NCBI GenBank assembly: GCA_950022655.1
Contig: OX465588.1
Span: 19,764,527 to 19,828,526 of the forward strand
Source: Alentia gelatinosa
Lineage: Eukaryota; Annelida; Polychaeta; Phyllodocida; Polynoidae
DNA length: 64,000 nucleotides
Direction: 5' to 3'
Shown here: positions 28,240-42,527 of the stretch, piece after piece
Numbering within the stretch: the first letter of the stretch is position 1
Layout: each line of letters starts with the position of its first letter
Translations under genes and position numbers: made by a program
Notes under the pieces: generated by a model
Databases searched by the model: none
What the model was told of the DNA's origin: nothing
The model's input: the letters and a program-made list of their open reading frames with translations, nothing else

Positions 28240-29240
28240 CACTGCACGAAAACCACTATTTTACATATATATACGCCATTGCGATAACGCACGTATCGGC
28301 TGTATCGTGGCTTGTTTATATTTGTATACACCTCCTATACGCGTCTACGTTTCGGGCGTCTACGAGACAGTTTCCATATGTAGACGCGCGCGACTTGGCT
28401 GTCTTTCACGCCTGGCGTATTTAAGATAAAACATACTCTAGGCAATAAATATACGCCAGGCGTTTATATGACACCCAAAAAAGAAAATTGCGACCCGCGG
28501 CCCGCCCCGTCCTGTGGGTGTTGGTAGAGGATACACCAACACTGACCCGCTACCCGCGACCTCCCAACACCACCCCCTCCCGCCCCCCCCCCCCACCCCA
28601 ACACCCCACCACCCTACTCTACCCACAGTGAAGCCCTAGTACACGACCCCCGCCCCCCTGTAGTGTGTGTCGACGGATTAGCGGCTCCTCGGCGTGTGTA
28701 AGATGATTTCAGTCCTGAAGGCGGGCGGCTGAGCGGGTGGCTGTGAGGGTGGCGGCCGCATTCACACTCCTTCTAACAAGGCGGGGGCGGAGTATTATAA
28801 TAAGCCTGACTGTTCACACATTGAAATGGGTGTTTTAAAGTTTAAAAAATCAGAAAACTGTAAAAAAACAACTTAATGCATGGTTTATTATGTGTAATTA
28901 ATCAATTTATACTCAATCAGGTTTTATAAAGGTTTTATAAAATAAATTGGTAATATAAGATTGCAATTTTCATATAATACAGACTTGGATGGTTAATGGC
29001 AAATGGAATATACTACCACTGATGTCCCCAAGTGGCAGAGGTCGGAATTATTGGATACTGGCGTAAATATACAGAATCAGGCGTATATATATAACGTATA
29101 TAAGACCGCACCATGGACACGTATATACGCCACTAGATAAGGCGTCTACGAGACGGATAACAGGTCTAACTTCTAGACGCAAAATCATATTGTTAGACGC
29201 GTTTCGCGTACATATGTAAAGCGGTAAGTTTCGTGCAGTG
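28240..29240. mobile_element. CACTG-ended TIR element, about 1 kb
   Basis: The ends are CACTGCACGAAA (28240) and, on the other side, TTTCGTGCAGTG ending at 29240. They continue inward as an imperfect inverted repeat including TTTACATATRTA. Subterminal GTCTACGAGAC and TAGACGC words occur near both ends (28350-28390 and 29145-29200). The flanking trinucleotide AAT is present on both sides (28237-28239 and 29241-29243), a candidate target-site duplication. CACTG ends with a 3-bp duplication recall animal EnSpm/CACTA elements; this class call is inference. The interior has a C-rich tract (28565-28625) and a GC-rich patch but no transposase. Confidence 0.7.
28565..28625. repeat. C-rich low-complexity tract
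   Basis: The tract is dominated by C runs of up to about 12 bases separated by A or T, inside the CACTG-ended element. The minus strand is G-rich and quadruplex-capable. The Gly/Trp-rich minus-strand frame across it is not a gene. Confidence 0.85.
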
Positions 29241-29276
29241 AATGCATTTGCTCTTACATCAACGGGAGAGCTTTAA

Positions 29277-29498
29277 GCCGGAGACACACCAAGCGAGAAA
29301 CGCAGCGAGTTCCGTAATCGCCAACACAAAATGGCCTATATGTGAGCTATTATTTCATATTTCACCTGATTATTGCTTCCAAGATGCTAAATTATATAGG
29401 CAGGAGATATTCCTATGAAATAATATTTCACATACATGCTATTTTGTGTTGGCGATTCCAGAGATCGCTGCCTTCACTCGCTTGGTGTGTCCCCGGTA
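29277..29498. mobile_element. Foldback MITE, about 222 bp
   Basis: The left end (CCGGAGACACACCAAGCGAG) pairs with the right end (CTCGCTTGGTGTGTCCCCGG). Inside, CGCCAACACAAAATGGC pairs with GCTATTTTGTGTTGGCG, and further complementary TATTTCATA-type sequence follows towards the centre. No coding frame lies inside. Confidence 0.8.
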
Positions 29499-32364
29499 TT
29501 AATGATTAGATATGTAGGTCCAGTCGCGTGAGGCATAGATTACCAAACAAGTGTGTCTCAACTCAGGGCATGATACATTAACTTCAGTTAGATGTCCTCC
29601 ACCCTTTACAGACACCAATGGACATTAACCCGTGACTAATTCTTTCTGATAATGGTGCCTGGCAGAGCAAGTTATTTGCCGACACAAACTAATGCTACCA
29701 GCCCCTGATCATTACCCACGAATGTGGTGACCTTGACCCCTGTGGCGGCGGGGCAGAGAGTCATTAATTACAAAGGGTTTAATACCATACGCCAAATTAG
29801 GGAATTGTGGGCTGGATTATTTTATGACCTTAGTTCACACATCTAGCAACGATAAGCCCAATATAGGGTTCACAATTCAAGCGTTTCCTGGTTATTCTAG
29901 AGGACTAAACTTGTATGATACACATTTGTAATCATAATCAAATTACTTTAGATGTGTTGCTGCTACCTTCTGAAGCTGTTATCAAGTTCAATAATTGAAA
30001 CGAGTTCACATCAAGTATTCTAAATGCAATTCATATGAAAACCTGAAAACAATTGTAATTGATATTCTTCAATATTGAAAAAGTTGAGTTACAATCATTA
30101 CATAGCTTTCTTATATTCCGCTATAGATGTGAACAGTCGTTGTTTTATTGGTACAATAATTATAGACGGAAGAGCATCCATCAAAGAACCATCGAGATCC
30201 GTAAATGAGCTCATGATCAACGCTTACTTAACGTTTCAAATTCTAAACCAACTAAATCAAGAAAAACACAGACGGCCCAAGCAACATGAATTCATAGAGC
30301 CTCTGTATGCTATGATAGATTTAACTTAATGACGAACATCCACCGGGATCGCCTACTCTTTCTTTCTCTTCATGCTATATTACAAACCCTGTGCCAGTTC
30401 TTATTTTCATGCAATAGCCATCTTGTTAAAACAATATGATCCAATACCTTCTGAATACAATGAAAGCTGCTTAGAACAATAATTGAATAAATCAACGAAA
30501 GCAACAATGCCAGAAACATCCAAGAATATTCCCACCGACAGCCATTCATTTCAGTCTGTCCACACTCGACCAACTGTGGCTGATGGAACACAAATGTTTG
30601 TAGACGACAAATATCTTCACATAAGACTGGTCTCTAGATACTCATCGGACAATGTGGAAGATACAATTTACAGAGGTTACCTTAGTGTGCACAATGTTTA
30701 CGGGAGCATGGGATGGAGATTACGGAATAAGGCTCATAACCCGTGACCGGACATAAACGAAGAAGAAAAAATGTCCGGACAAACAAGATCATTCCAGAAA
30801 GGAGACCGTATATGGTCCCGAGCACACAGCCCGCGCCAACCTCGAGACCTAGACTACCACACGAAGAATTACCATCAGCCAATGCGGCGCCTAGAGTAAA
30901 TAATAGTATGTGTGGTAACCGAAACATGTTTATTCCATTTAATTTAGTAAATTTTGGGATTGGAGTGGGATGCCAGTTTAAAATTGACAATTGATAACAG
31001 TGGCCTCTTGGGTTTTTTGAATGAAAGGTCCACAGTGTCTTACGTACAAACGGGAAAGGTTTTCCTAGACTGTAACATGTTCCATTAATTTATAACTTAA
31101 ATGCAATTATGAGTTCTGCGTGTAGAGATTGAAATGTTAACGTGCATTACGATTTTGTTATGTATCAGACTTAAAACAAAATGAATATATTGGAAATGCC
31201 CTGTGGAGAACCTTGAAATAGTTTATAGAGCTAGAGGTGTATTATTGGTAATTCTATTGTTACGTCAAATAAATGTCAAATATATCGTTTATAAACGTAT
31301 GCAGAAGATATGTGTGTCTTTGAGACCAGCTTTTGATTTGGAAATTCAAAAGACTATATTCTAGAGAATGCAAAACTCCATATGAGACTTAATTTGTTGG
31401 CGTCTTTGTATGACCATATTCATGTATGCAGTAAGGCAAAAGCAAAAGGCAAATGTTCTTCTGTATTTGAATTTTGTGACTACTCTGCTACTCGATTTTC
31501 ATAAAATTTTACATATATTTCATTGTGTATTGAACGTTATATCAAATCGGGAGAATAGCTGAAATTTCCCTTTGGAACCTGATTCCATTAATAATTTGAT
31601 GTTAGATATGTTATTTTCTAGGAAGAATTCTCTTTGAAGGGAATCTTGTCTCTCAAGTGGGATACCAACTGGGCGACTAAATCCTATATGACTAACGTTC
31701 TTGTGTCCAAATAAGTTTGTCCAAAACTAGTCTCAGATGAAAGAACAACCTAGGGACGTCTACTCCCACACCAGGAAACTGGTGGGGTGGGAGGGAGAAT
31801 TCGTCTGAGACGAGCTTGATGCATATTGGGCGACTTACTGTGGAAAATATGGTTATCTCTAGTCTTTCAAAAACACTTACCCATAGTAAACAAAATATCA
31901 AATTGTAAAACTATACAATTATTATAGTCTCTGAAAGCTTGAAGAAAATAACACTTTTTTATATGAAATATTTATTAATATAATTTGTGTATATATTCTA
32001 GCATAGCATCATTATAATATCAATCTCTGGATCTTGCCTCAAACGATTTTCTGGAGGGTGGCCTACTGATCTATTCTGGTACGTTCCCGATCTGAGACGA
32101 ATAAAATGTTCCATTGTCTCAGATAAAGGTACATCCGTGCTCCAGTATCGAAGAGTGGGCAATAGTCTTAATTTGGCGCCCCATAGTCGATTGCCTAGTT
32201 CCAGGCATTGCCAGAAAACCTCTGCACCATGCTTCATACAGAAGCTTAGTGGTGTCCTTCGTCGACTGATCCTCATCAAGTATACTTACTGACGTCCAAA
32301 GTCCGCTTATACTCGTGTTGACCAGAACTATTTTAATGTGACCAGCCACCAGACGAGTCCGTCA
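29499..32364. other. Stretch without a recognised gene
   Basis: Plus-strand frames at 30075-30329 (84 codons), 30483-30746 (87) and 30743-30994 (83) lie close together and are moderately protein-like in composition. They share no obvious family motif or convincing splice sites, so I do not call them as exons. Confidence 0.35.
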
Positions 32365-32735
32365 ATCAAAATACCATTTCCCATTGGCCGATTATTCGGT
32401 ACCGATCTGCAGTCGGGGACCAACGATCGATTTTGTGGGCACCGACGCCACATCAGCCCGGTATTTCAAGTGGTCAGCAATACATTTTGTAAAGATTATG
32501 TAATAGAGTCATGACCGACCGAATTCGTCAACGCATGCTTAGATTTTATCAGTGAGGCTCAAGGCGTTAGTGGGGAATTGATATCGGTATGGACCTGGAA
32601 AATACAGAAGAAACAATGCATATAATGCAACCTCAGAGATCAATTGATACTTACATGCAGTCGGTGGCAACCACCTAGGGACTTGGACGCACGACCGATT
32701 AGTCGGCGTTTTCCCAGTCGTAAGCCATTTTGTTT
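32365..32735. repeat. Degraded relatives of the 4948-5591 element
   Basis: The segment carries two diverged blocks (near 32388 and 32641) of the type CCGA..ATT.GGTACCGA..TGCAGTCG followed by a GGCCACCA-like run. They resemble 5495-5535 of the element at 4948. Outer ATTGGCCGATTA and TTAGTCGGCGTTTTCCCAG words recall its termini. Boundaries are uncertain. Confidence 0.45.
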
Positions 32736-33589
32736 TGATTATACTGAAGTAATTGCACGCTGAACTACTTTGCGTTTTACTAAATTCATGTAGGTTCATA
32801 TGAATATCGTTGGGCAGAGGCAAATCAATACTGGCTTTACTAAACATTTGTGTATTTTAGTAGTTTCACTTTTTTCGTCCTTTTTTCAAGTAAAAATCAA
32901 GATTTTAAATCAATTTAAATTAATTGGCCATTGTGCTACCTATTCGATGCTGACTATAATATGGTCAGAGATACTTCCTACACAGTTCTAAGATAGATTG
33001 CTATCAACGTTTCTCTAACTCAGCATCGGCAGAGCTGTTTTGAATATACGCTGACCCAGCTACGAGATTAACCATATGTACAAATTGAATCTGCAACTTA
33101 ACTACTTATTGTTTAGATGAAAGGTCCCTGTTGAGAATCCCTATGCCATTTTAAGGGTACATTTATTTTACTTTATGAGCTACTTTATTGGCTCTTTCAA
33201 TCATATGTCCACTAAGCACATTGGTATTCTTCCTGTCAGAAAAGATTATGGTTTTTTTTCTATGAACAAGCCGTGTCTACTTCTTCCCACCGATAAATAC
33301 TATGTGTGTCGGATCTCCAGAAGCTTAAGAAAAAGCCACAACTATGAATAGATGACAAAATATGATGCAGTCGCTCATCTCTACATTCTAGTCCCAATAC
33401 CCCAAAGTAATGCACACAGAAAGCTAACGATGAGATTGCTGTAACACACTGTGAGAAAGTTAGAATGAACTGACTATGTACACTTCACAAAGTGGTGGCC
33501 ACCTACCTGCACGTGCCGCCGGCTCACCCCGCCCCTAGGTGACTGAGAGGGAGGGCGGTGACCAAAACTAGGAACAGCCGTTCGCCACA
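32736..33589. other. Non-coding stretch without a supported gene
   Basis: Nothing assignable was seen beyond short AT-rich open frames. Confidence 0.4.
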
Positions 33590-33671
33590 CGTAGGACAAT
33601 GGAAGAGCTGATCCTAGAATGCCCCGTACTCAAAGGCATGGATTCAAGAGATCCAACAAACGTGAGATGTA
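33590..33671 (+). pseudogene. Possible LINE 3' fragment
   Basis: The plus-strand translation reads RTMEELILECPVLKGMDSRD. This resembles the E-x-x-E-H-[IL]-L-x-x-C-P segment found near the C-terminus of several non-LTR retrotransposon polyproteins. It is a short match to a loose motif and stands alone, so it is weak. Confidence 0.3.
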
Positions 33672-36600
33672 ATAAGTGACGAGTGTCTTGTCATGATCCG
33701 CTTGACGCTGGAAACGATCGATATTTTCTTCGTTTTTTTTTTATTTCCAACTTTGCGATAAATACTACATCAGGACATATGTTTTAAATAGTATATACAT
33801 GTATTGAATAATAAAGAGAAAATGTTTACCTCGCTTTTGGACTGCGGTAATCTGTCTGACATTCGTGATGTTATACAAGGCTGACTTTCCAGTTCTCTGT
33901 TTTAAACATCCTGAAAACGAACTTCGTATTTTTACTACCTTGTAGCTTTACTCCACATGGAGGAGGTGGAGGGTTGGGATTATTAAACTATGATTGCGTC
34001 CTTTGAATTAATTATCCAACCAAATTATTCTTCTGATATCTACCGTTACCGTTTTTCAGTTTCGTTGTGCAAAGAGAAAAATAAGGTGAGTACATATGAG
34101 GTAGGGGGGTTTATAAAAAGAATTTCCTATGAATTGTAATCAGGAAGTCTAATGCGGTGTCAACATAAGAATCTGCATTAAATTCTGGGTTGTCTGATAT
34201 AGGGCATTACATGTACTGCAGTTTGCTATCTGCGCTCCTCCACTGCCTCTTGCCACCTTTTATTATGAGCAGCTATCGATTCATTTAGGAGTATGTACAG
34301 TGCACCTCTAATACCGATAAAATGGCATTCATATTTTTCAAAGCATTATACCTTTGACTTACAAAGAATGGTTCCATGTGGTACTGCTATATTTTTTTTG
34401 TATTCTGAGGTCTTTAAGATTATGAACAGCCACAATGGATTGAGCTAACATATCCATAATCTTAAATTGCTAAAATTAAGTAAAGTATCAGGAGATCTCA
34501 GATAATATCTGACAGGGGCCTTACAAAATATCCTTCATGCAAGACCTCTCAGATTGTACTTGAGAGTTGTTTTTTTTAATTTGGTGTACAATATACAACA
34601 TGGGTCAGATAATGTATATGTTATTACACGTCCTATAACTTGAAAGGTTAGAAAGATTGGCAATTTCCTTTTAATAATCGTCCCACAGATTATAGGGTGA
34701 TCATTTCTCTGATAGGTACATTTAGAGGATCAACCATTCTATTACGCACCCATGGAGGTTGGTATTCAAAAGCACCATAATTTCTATATCAGGGAATCAT
34801 AATCTAGGGTCGTACATAAAGACCACTTTCTGTACACCAACGAGACCGAGAGACGATGTTTGTCAACCTTATTCAACAGTTATGGACGGCCTTTGGTCAC
34901 ACAGAACAGTATTATCTGAATAAGCTTGAATATCATAAAACAATAACCCTCATACGAGGTCTTCTTGTACACTGTCCTTTTGCTGGCATACATTATTCAA
35001 CCACAGGTTCCTTGGGTTCATCTGGGCGTAGTCCCTTGTGTCTCATTACCTCGTCGCTTATTGTATATTTCGGGGGGGGGGGGGGATTAGAATACAGAAT
35101 CAAACTGACCTGATCGTAAAATCAGAATATTGAATTTCAATAAGGCTGGATTGACTAATGACTCAGCTTAAAATGGTGCCTTCCGGTAATCAGCTTATTA
35201 TAAAATCAATCCTGATTTGCATGAAGCATACATGATTAGCCCCGTATTTAACTCTTAAATCACACCGCTGTTTCGTCAGAATTACAAACAAAACCCCAGC
35301 TCATAACCTGACTTGATAATGTTGTCGCCGTATTTACTTTCTGTATATCGATAGCCCTTGCACTCATTGCTGGTACATTTATAGCTTCAGATATTATATC
35401 TTGAATCAATCTCACAATGATCTGGAGATATAAAGATATTAATACGGATTGAAAGGAACTTCCGATTGTGAAGATTTAAAACTAACCAAAGATTGTTCAA
35501 TTCCGATAAGCTCATGCCATGATATTTATACATTCCCTGCCTCAATGCAGCTTATAGTCACCCACTCCCTTGCAGCTGACTACCCAGGCAGGTACATGGT
35601 CTCTACACAGCATCTCCAAGGGCGTCAGGGTGATGGTGTCGCGCTTTCAGGCAGTCCACAGAGTCCACATGCAGTGTCCATACACTGCTCGCCAATGCGG
35701 GGAACCTGCCACTCACATGCACCATCATACTAAGGCTATAGGAGGTAAAGCACTGGAGACCAGTGTTCTATTCAGTGTTTCCTCCAGGCAGCCATCGTAC
35801 TACTGCAGCGCCCCCTTGTAGAACATCCCATAGAATGACACTACAACCGCCTGCTGGTAGAGGTCAGAACTAATTCTCCAGGGCGGAAAGAATGTGCCCA
35901 TTAGGATTTTACGATGTGGCTACGGGGGACTCGCAATGGCCATTTGCCGTCACATTGCCTGACACGATCTGATATATATTGAGAGGGTGATTGTAATGTG
36001 AACGGCCATTTCTCAAGTTCAATGTCCGGTACATCCCCATCTTACCAACTTGCCTGTAATACTGTTATTAATCTACGATAATGGATTGGCATTTATAACT
36101 TGCTATAATTCGTTATTCTTTATTTCTTCTCAAACACTTTGATCGCCAATACATACGGCAAAACGTTAGGAAACATATTAAACCCACTTTAAATACATGT
36201 ATGTATTCGTAAAGGGAAAAGGTATCAAAGAAGTGGCACCTGGTTTATACATGTGTGTGTTGCTTTAAAGGTCTTAGTTTCATACATTTAATAGCCCTAA
36301 AAACCAGAAAAATCCCAGGTAATAGATAAAGGGAAAAGGGGAATCACTAGGCTCCGTTTATCTCGAGTTTATTGTCAGATTATGATGAACATAATTAGAA
36401 GGTAATTGTTTATTTTTGCTTTGTGCTGCCTTAAGCAGGCGAAACCCAAATTCCACATTATCAGAATGATACAATCTTGAACTACCCATTGCAAATAATG
36501 TTTCCTGATATTCAAGAAGGCTGAACAATTCAGGTTGCCATGTAAACTTAAAATTCATAGGACACTCATGCATTTGGTTAGGATTCTAGAAAGATAATGG

Positions 36601-38153
36601 ATACACAATTGTCTCAGTGTTGACCAGGAGATTGTCTATATCCACTGAGTACAAAGATAATTCGAGAGAAATTTCGGTTATGGTACTAGTTTTATTCACA
36701 ACTAACATGTTTCAATATAACCAAACGTATGAATTGATATCATACGATAACAGTTGGCAGGCATAAGAAAACCAGTGATACATAATGCTTGTAACAAGTA
36801 TCGTACAGCCTGTCCAAAATTAAGACAATATGTCGGCAAGAACTGCTTCGACAGGCAATTAATTGATTTGATTTCACAAAAAATCAATGGAACAGTTACA
36901 TGTCCCCTTTTTTTTAATAAACTAAAAAGTGTTTCTATATATATAAGTGTCATTCTCTCATCGCCTTCGTTTTTCATCCTTTAGCTCAGTTTCAACAACC
37001 AAAAGGTTACTAAAAAGACACATATTCAACTAACACATTCTCAATCAAATTTATACACAATGTTATATACTATTGTACAAACCGACAATGCCCTAATTGG
37101 TAATAGAACCTTTGATATGGATCGGTCACACTTTAAAGTCACAAATCATAAAGCTATTCACAGACTTTCTTCATCAAACCTAGCATAGCATTGGGAAACA
37201 TTGCTATAGTTGATACTAAAATACATTGTTAGTTATTGCAGTAATTGGGGGGTTCTATAGTGTGAAGAGATCGGTTTGAGTCATTGAGATAGATGTATAC
37301 GGAGATCGATCACTGAATATATAATTCGGGTTTTCATTTCATCAGAATGAACAGTGGATATTGCGAACAGGTGATTATTGAAAAAGATGTCATCCCAGTA
37401 TCGAACTTATAAGATGGCGATCACTGCATGCCCTAAATGGGAGATTCTGACCGTCTTCATCTTTGCTGCGCACGATGTGGATATGAGATAAGGTGAGAAA
37501 GTGGGCTGTTAGTTCTAGGTGCTCCCCCAGACTAGTCCCATAGAGGAGCTGATCAATAGAGGCATTGGGAGGGCCCTGTTCTTTTCTCAGCAGTAATTTC
37601 AGCCTCAGTTTGGCTTTTAGTATTTCATAGTGTTGTGGTATGATGATTCACACCCCCACAAGCGCCTAGAAGAAGTCATGTGATCATGACGTGAGGAGGA
37701 GAGAGTAACATCACCTGGAGCGGCGCAGGGGTCGCCAGGTACCAGATAGAGGGGTGACGTCATGAGCGAGGTGTGTGTGGACGCGGTGTCGCTGGGGGCG
37801 GGGGGCGGGTGCAGGGTCTGGACTCCCCTACATGCCGCCCTCCTTACTCCAATCGCCGGTCTCGTCTCTCTAAATATACCCAGCACTGAGCTGCAGATAA
37901 GACCTGCTCACATCGCGAGGCTCACCTCTGTCCGTTCAAGAAAAACGCACATGTGCATGCACATGCGCAACCCAATGACGTCATAATCCGACACGACGCC
38001 ATCCTCAAAAAAAGTGACGACGACGATGACGACAACAACGGCAGTTGAACCGACTCGAGAGTGGCTCATTCGTGGTGTTTTTTTTGTTTGTTATAAAGTT
38101 GTCTTCCATCTCGCACTCTACACCAGCTGCTCACTGGAGCTCTCAAGGTGGGG
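33672..38153. other. Mostly non-coding; 3' side of the receptor gene
   Basis: The stretch includes a 14-base G run at 35072-35085. The part nearest 38153 should hold the receptor's 3' UTR on the minus strand. I could not place a polyadenylation signal with confidence. The sequence at 37660-38050 is GC/CpG-richer than average. No other gene was recognised. Confidence 0.4.
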
Positions 38154-38644
38154 TCACGTTTTAAGCTTGGGATCCCGGTACATGGGCACGAGCAGAATGA
38201 TCATGGTGGACGCCGTCATGAAGATGAACACTAGCCAGAAGAAGAGTCTATCCATGACGTGCGCCAGCTCCCGCCAATCGTTGGTGAGGTCGGGTTGCTC
38301 GTCGGCGAACGTCGGGAACACGTCGCCGGCCTGCGAGTATCGGTTGTCGTTGTCGATGTTGTTGGACTTGAGCATGGGTTTGAGTATGTGCACATCCTTG
38401 GCGATTTTCCTGATTCCGCCGCGCAGGTTCATAGTCCCGCCCGGCTCGTACATCGCCATCTCGTGAGCCAGCGTCTTGGGCTTGCGCGCACGCACGCACA
38501 GCAGCTTGGACAGGTAAGAGAGCACGAGCACCTTGGCCCACTTAGGGACGGGGCGCTCAGCGTCACGGTGGTGTAGGTTCAGTACGACGACAGTGAGACA
38601 CACGGATACAGTGCCCAGTGCCATGGTGCACGTTAGGTAGACCA
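38154..38644 (-). CDS. nAChR subunit, terminal coding exon (TM3, cytoplasmic loop, TM4, stop)
   Basis: This exon encodes the last 162 residues of the receptor plus the bases completing a split codon. The acceptor is TTTGTTTGCAG, ending at 38645. TM3 (YLTCTMALGTVSVCLTVVVL) aligns without gaps to the nAChR family and is followed by the diagnostic LNLHHRD. A fairly short TM3-TM4 cytoplasmic loop of about 100 residues follows. It begins with the conserved VPKWAKVLVLSYLSKLL amphipathic stretch and ends in the MA-helix segment NDWRELAHVMDRLFFWLVF. TM4 and a short extracellular tail end in a stop at 38154-38156. TM3 and TM4 pack around the pore-lining helix, and the loop normally binds trafficking and anchoring partners. 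Plus-strand frames over the same bases are antisense shadows. Confidence 0.95.
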
Positions 38645-41600
38645 CTGCAAACAAAAATTCACATATATTATTACCTTTCTTTCTTGAAATTTGACATGGT
38701 AAATGTTGTTAAAAGAAAAAAAAGAAAAAGAGAAATGCAGCATAATCTTATTGCTCTTCTCCGTATATTCTTACTTCAAAACGAGGAATTGATGTCTTAT
38801 CTACCCATATTATAATCATCTGTTTAAAATCATGTACTCTGTGTTATCAATCGTAATCATTTGGGAAAATAAAGCCTGCTATGACAGGAAAAATGTTATA
38901 CGACTGTTGAAACCTATGAGAATGTAGCATATAAGAAACTGATCTTACTAGAACTGTTTTGAAGCTGTCAAAATACCAAACGTATATATTCATTTAGACT
39001 GTTAACTATCATCATCAGCAAATTTGAAAACAAATCTATTTCCAGATGTTTTATTGTATGTGAACGCGTTAGGCCAATAATCGATAGATTTTGTTCCAAA
39101 GTTAAACAACATAATTGTATATAGTCAATGGAACATTCTTTTTAAGATATGTCAAATTAATGAACACGGTTTGATTTGTCAGAGTACTAAACATTAGGCC
39201 AATGGGCATGATACTTCAGCAGATGTGTACTTGTCATTTCCGAACCTATAACTGCTGAAATTTAAAATATGACTGTATTATTGTTGGTACCCTAATGTTG
39301 ACAGGATTCAACCATCTGCAATTAAAACATAAACGTACAACTTTTCTGTTGTTAATTCCAGTCAACATTCTTCATCATAAACTAAAAAAGAGACATATTA
39401 TGTTTCACTATATATATAGACTTTGAATTATATCATATGTCACACTTTATTTAGGTAAATCAGCTTAAAGCATGGACCCCAAATTAAGAAATGCATCTTT
39501 ATATTGTCAGTGCTGTGGAGTAATATAGCCGCTGGCTGTTCTTCTTCTGCCACAATCCGAAACCGCTATCAGATTTAACTTGACGTCTTCACCTGGTATA
39601 AAACCTCGAAAACGTATCTAAGCCATTCCAATGGGCCTCGGGTTTGCAATGTGAATTGCAATATGAAGTCAAGCTCCTTCTTCTCCCCTGCACTCCTTGA
39701 GTAATGCATTTCCCTGGCAGTGCTAGACTTTACAAGAAGCTGTTGTTATCAGCCAGCCTCCTGACCCCTGATAACAACAAACCAACCGGGGACCAGCATC
39801 GGAAACCAGCGTCTGCCGCGGCTACAAGCGTCTCGCTGGTTCCCGAGCCTCATTCCTCACACGAGCAGCGAGAAGGTTACGGAAACCTCCGCTAGAGGTC
39901 TCTCAGTGTCACCAGCAACTGAAAGCCGCGTCTGACGTCCATTAGCTCCCTGTACGCATGCGCCGTGCTTGTGCGAGACCATTGAGCACCGCCTGGTGGA
40001 ATCAGAGTGAATCATTGCAGTAGAAGAGTACAAAAATACACCAAACCTCCTTCTCAAAGGAAAAAAAAAAAGAAAAAACGTTGGCATGTGGAAATATGGG
40101 ATGAGTATGAAAGACTACCCTCCCGCCCTCCCTCCCTCCCTCCTGTTACTGCCCGTCCTCACCTCTACTTCTTCGCATTGGCACATATCGTGCAGTTTTC
40201 AATACAAAAAGGATTTCAGAGACAGAAAACGTGCGGCAGAGTATGGTGTGTATTGTTGTCAGCGCTGTGCAGGAACGCGCCGACGGGTTTTGTGTGAGAG
40301 AGACGCAGGTGAAATGGAGCGTGACTCGCAGACGCTGTAAGACAGCCGCGCCCTCTCCGGGGATACCTCGTACTAACAGGCGGGTAGGCGCTGCCGCTCG
40401 CCCCACCAACAGATGGAGTGCGCATGTGCAATGCTATAGGGGCTGCTCACATCCGGTATGACATGAATGGTGGTAGGAGGCATGGGGAACATGGCTGTGG
40501 TTATCTGGGCCAAGGTCAAGGATCAATATGGACGGTATATTCAAGCAGAAAGTGATCTGATAGAAAATTCTTTAATTTAACTAGCTGATGGCACTGAACA
40601 CTTACTGATTTTATCATAACGTATTATATGTATGGACAGGGGTTTAAAGAGAAACGTAAAATATCCTGTCCGAGGTCTATTCGAATGACTAATTTATCAT
40701 AATGATTATACTATATTTTTCACGAATGTATAGAGTATGTGATTATAATTCATGGATTTGATATCGGTGCATTGGCTCTAATGTTATCAAAGTCAAACAA
40801 TACGGGTGACCACAGAATTAACACCGTAAGTTTGCTATGATAAGAGTGTACGTCTGTCCATTAGATAGCAAAGCTAATCTAACATGAATCTGTATATAAT
40901 GGTTACTTACAGGAATACCACAAAGATATCGTCGGTGAATATATCTTAGAATGAAATCACTGTATAAATATTCTACCGTGAAATAAAGGTTAGTGAGACA
41001 CAGAGCTGACAGTTTACTTTCACACCCATCAGCAGCTGGTTGGCTGTCGAGGACGCGTTTGAACATGAAATTGAGCCCAGACATCTTTTTGGATATACAC
41101 TGTATATTGTGCAGTGGAAAGACAGCGGACTTAAAACCTCCATTAAAAGACTGACGGCCATAGCTCATGTATTATCTGTCTATCTGAGTAGAACAAACCG
41201 GGATGTGGTGCGGTGAGCTGGAGGTAATCAGCCGAGCTTTTGTCATATCCCTCACATCAGACCCGTAAAAAAAGCGACCTGGCACATCTATGGCGGTGGG
41301 CAGAAAGCAGCATCTCGCCGTCAACCTCCGTCTTCTAACAAATTTACAAAAATAACAAGTTCTCTGGCACGGCTTAAAACATAACAAAATATATATTAGA
41401 AAAGTTGATAAAGACTGTTCAGACTTTCAAGATAATTATCCATCTATGTATTACATATATAAGATACCTGTAAAAAATATCTGAAAAAAGGAACTATGGT
41501 CCTTTGATCAAATTTGGTAGGTAGATGGGAGTGAGAGAAACCCTTATCTCTAAAAACGTAATCATCGAAAGATCATACACTTTTGGGAGTTTAAATCCAA

Positions 41601-42527
41601 TGATATTCATGTATTTTGCTCGTCCATGGAACTGCCTTTCCTCGACGGAGGTTTATTGTAAGTTCATTATCGACCGGAAGCTCAACGTATAGTGCAAAAC
41701 ACAAAGTTTCCACCGGGTGATAGATTGTTCCTACACCCATGTCACACACTTGTGGTGTCGAGTCTATAACTACCAGGAAATATCCACTGTGGTAATAAAT
41801 TGCCAAAGCTATTTACCATAGGCAAACTAAACAGCTTGTGCAAAATAAAGAAATATTTTGGATTTGGCATCGTTTGTTGACAAACTCTAGGCAATTTCTT
41901 AATTACTTTTTCAACATTCGTTATTATTTGTTGTCTTCCGTGACAGATATCACTCAGCTCTGCTTCGTGATATCATGCCGCGAAGACAACTCATGCCATA
42001 TAAACAATCATATGAAATTTTGTGATGTTTCATGATAGTATCACCGGGAGGAAGAGAACGTATAGTTTCTATCGCGCCCCCAATCGCGAAAGCAAGGCGT
42101 GAAACGATCGGTAGCCATTTTGTTTTTTCTTCGATAAGGTATTTCATCTATTTTCAATGGACCAAGAGAATGGTTACGAAATGAATGGATTAAAAAAAGG
42201 GCACGCATTCCACCTACTTACAACATCAATCAATAATACCAAACTACATTGATCGCGTAAGACTCTGAACTGTCGTCATGTTCGACAGTTCTGCCACCTT
42301 AACGCATGTTATGGACCTAGATATCGTTACTTACTCAGAGGAAATGCCCGGACCTAAACAAAACCAGCAAGTATTGTTTATAACTTTAGGCAATGCATGC
42401 TGTAGAGATATTTCACAAAATCCTGTATCCTTCCTGAATCAAAACCGTCCTCAGAATTATGCAATGATAACCTTTGGAACTTCCAAATTAGCCTAGTAAT
42501 GTTTGAAGCCAGGGAAGGTTGTCTACA

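Noticed and set aside
30483..30994. Adjacent plus-strand frames as exons of a gene
   Set aside because: No family motif, no good donor/acceptor pair, and overlapping antisense frames of similar length.
38014..38576. Plus-strand frames of 150 and 105 codons and a second minus-strand frame of 97 codons
   Set aside because: Shadows of the terminal receptor exon in other frames.
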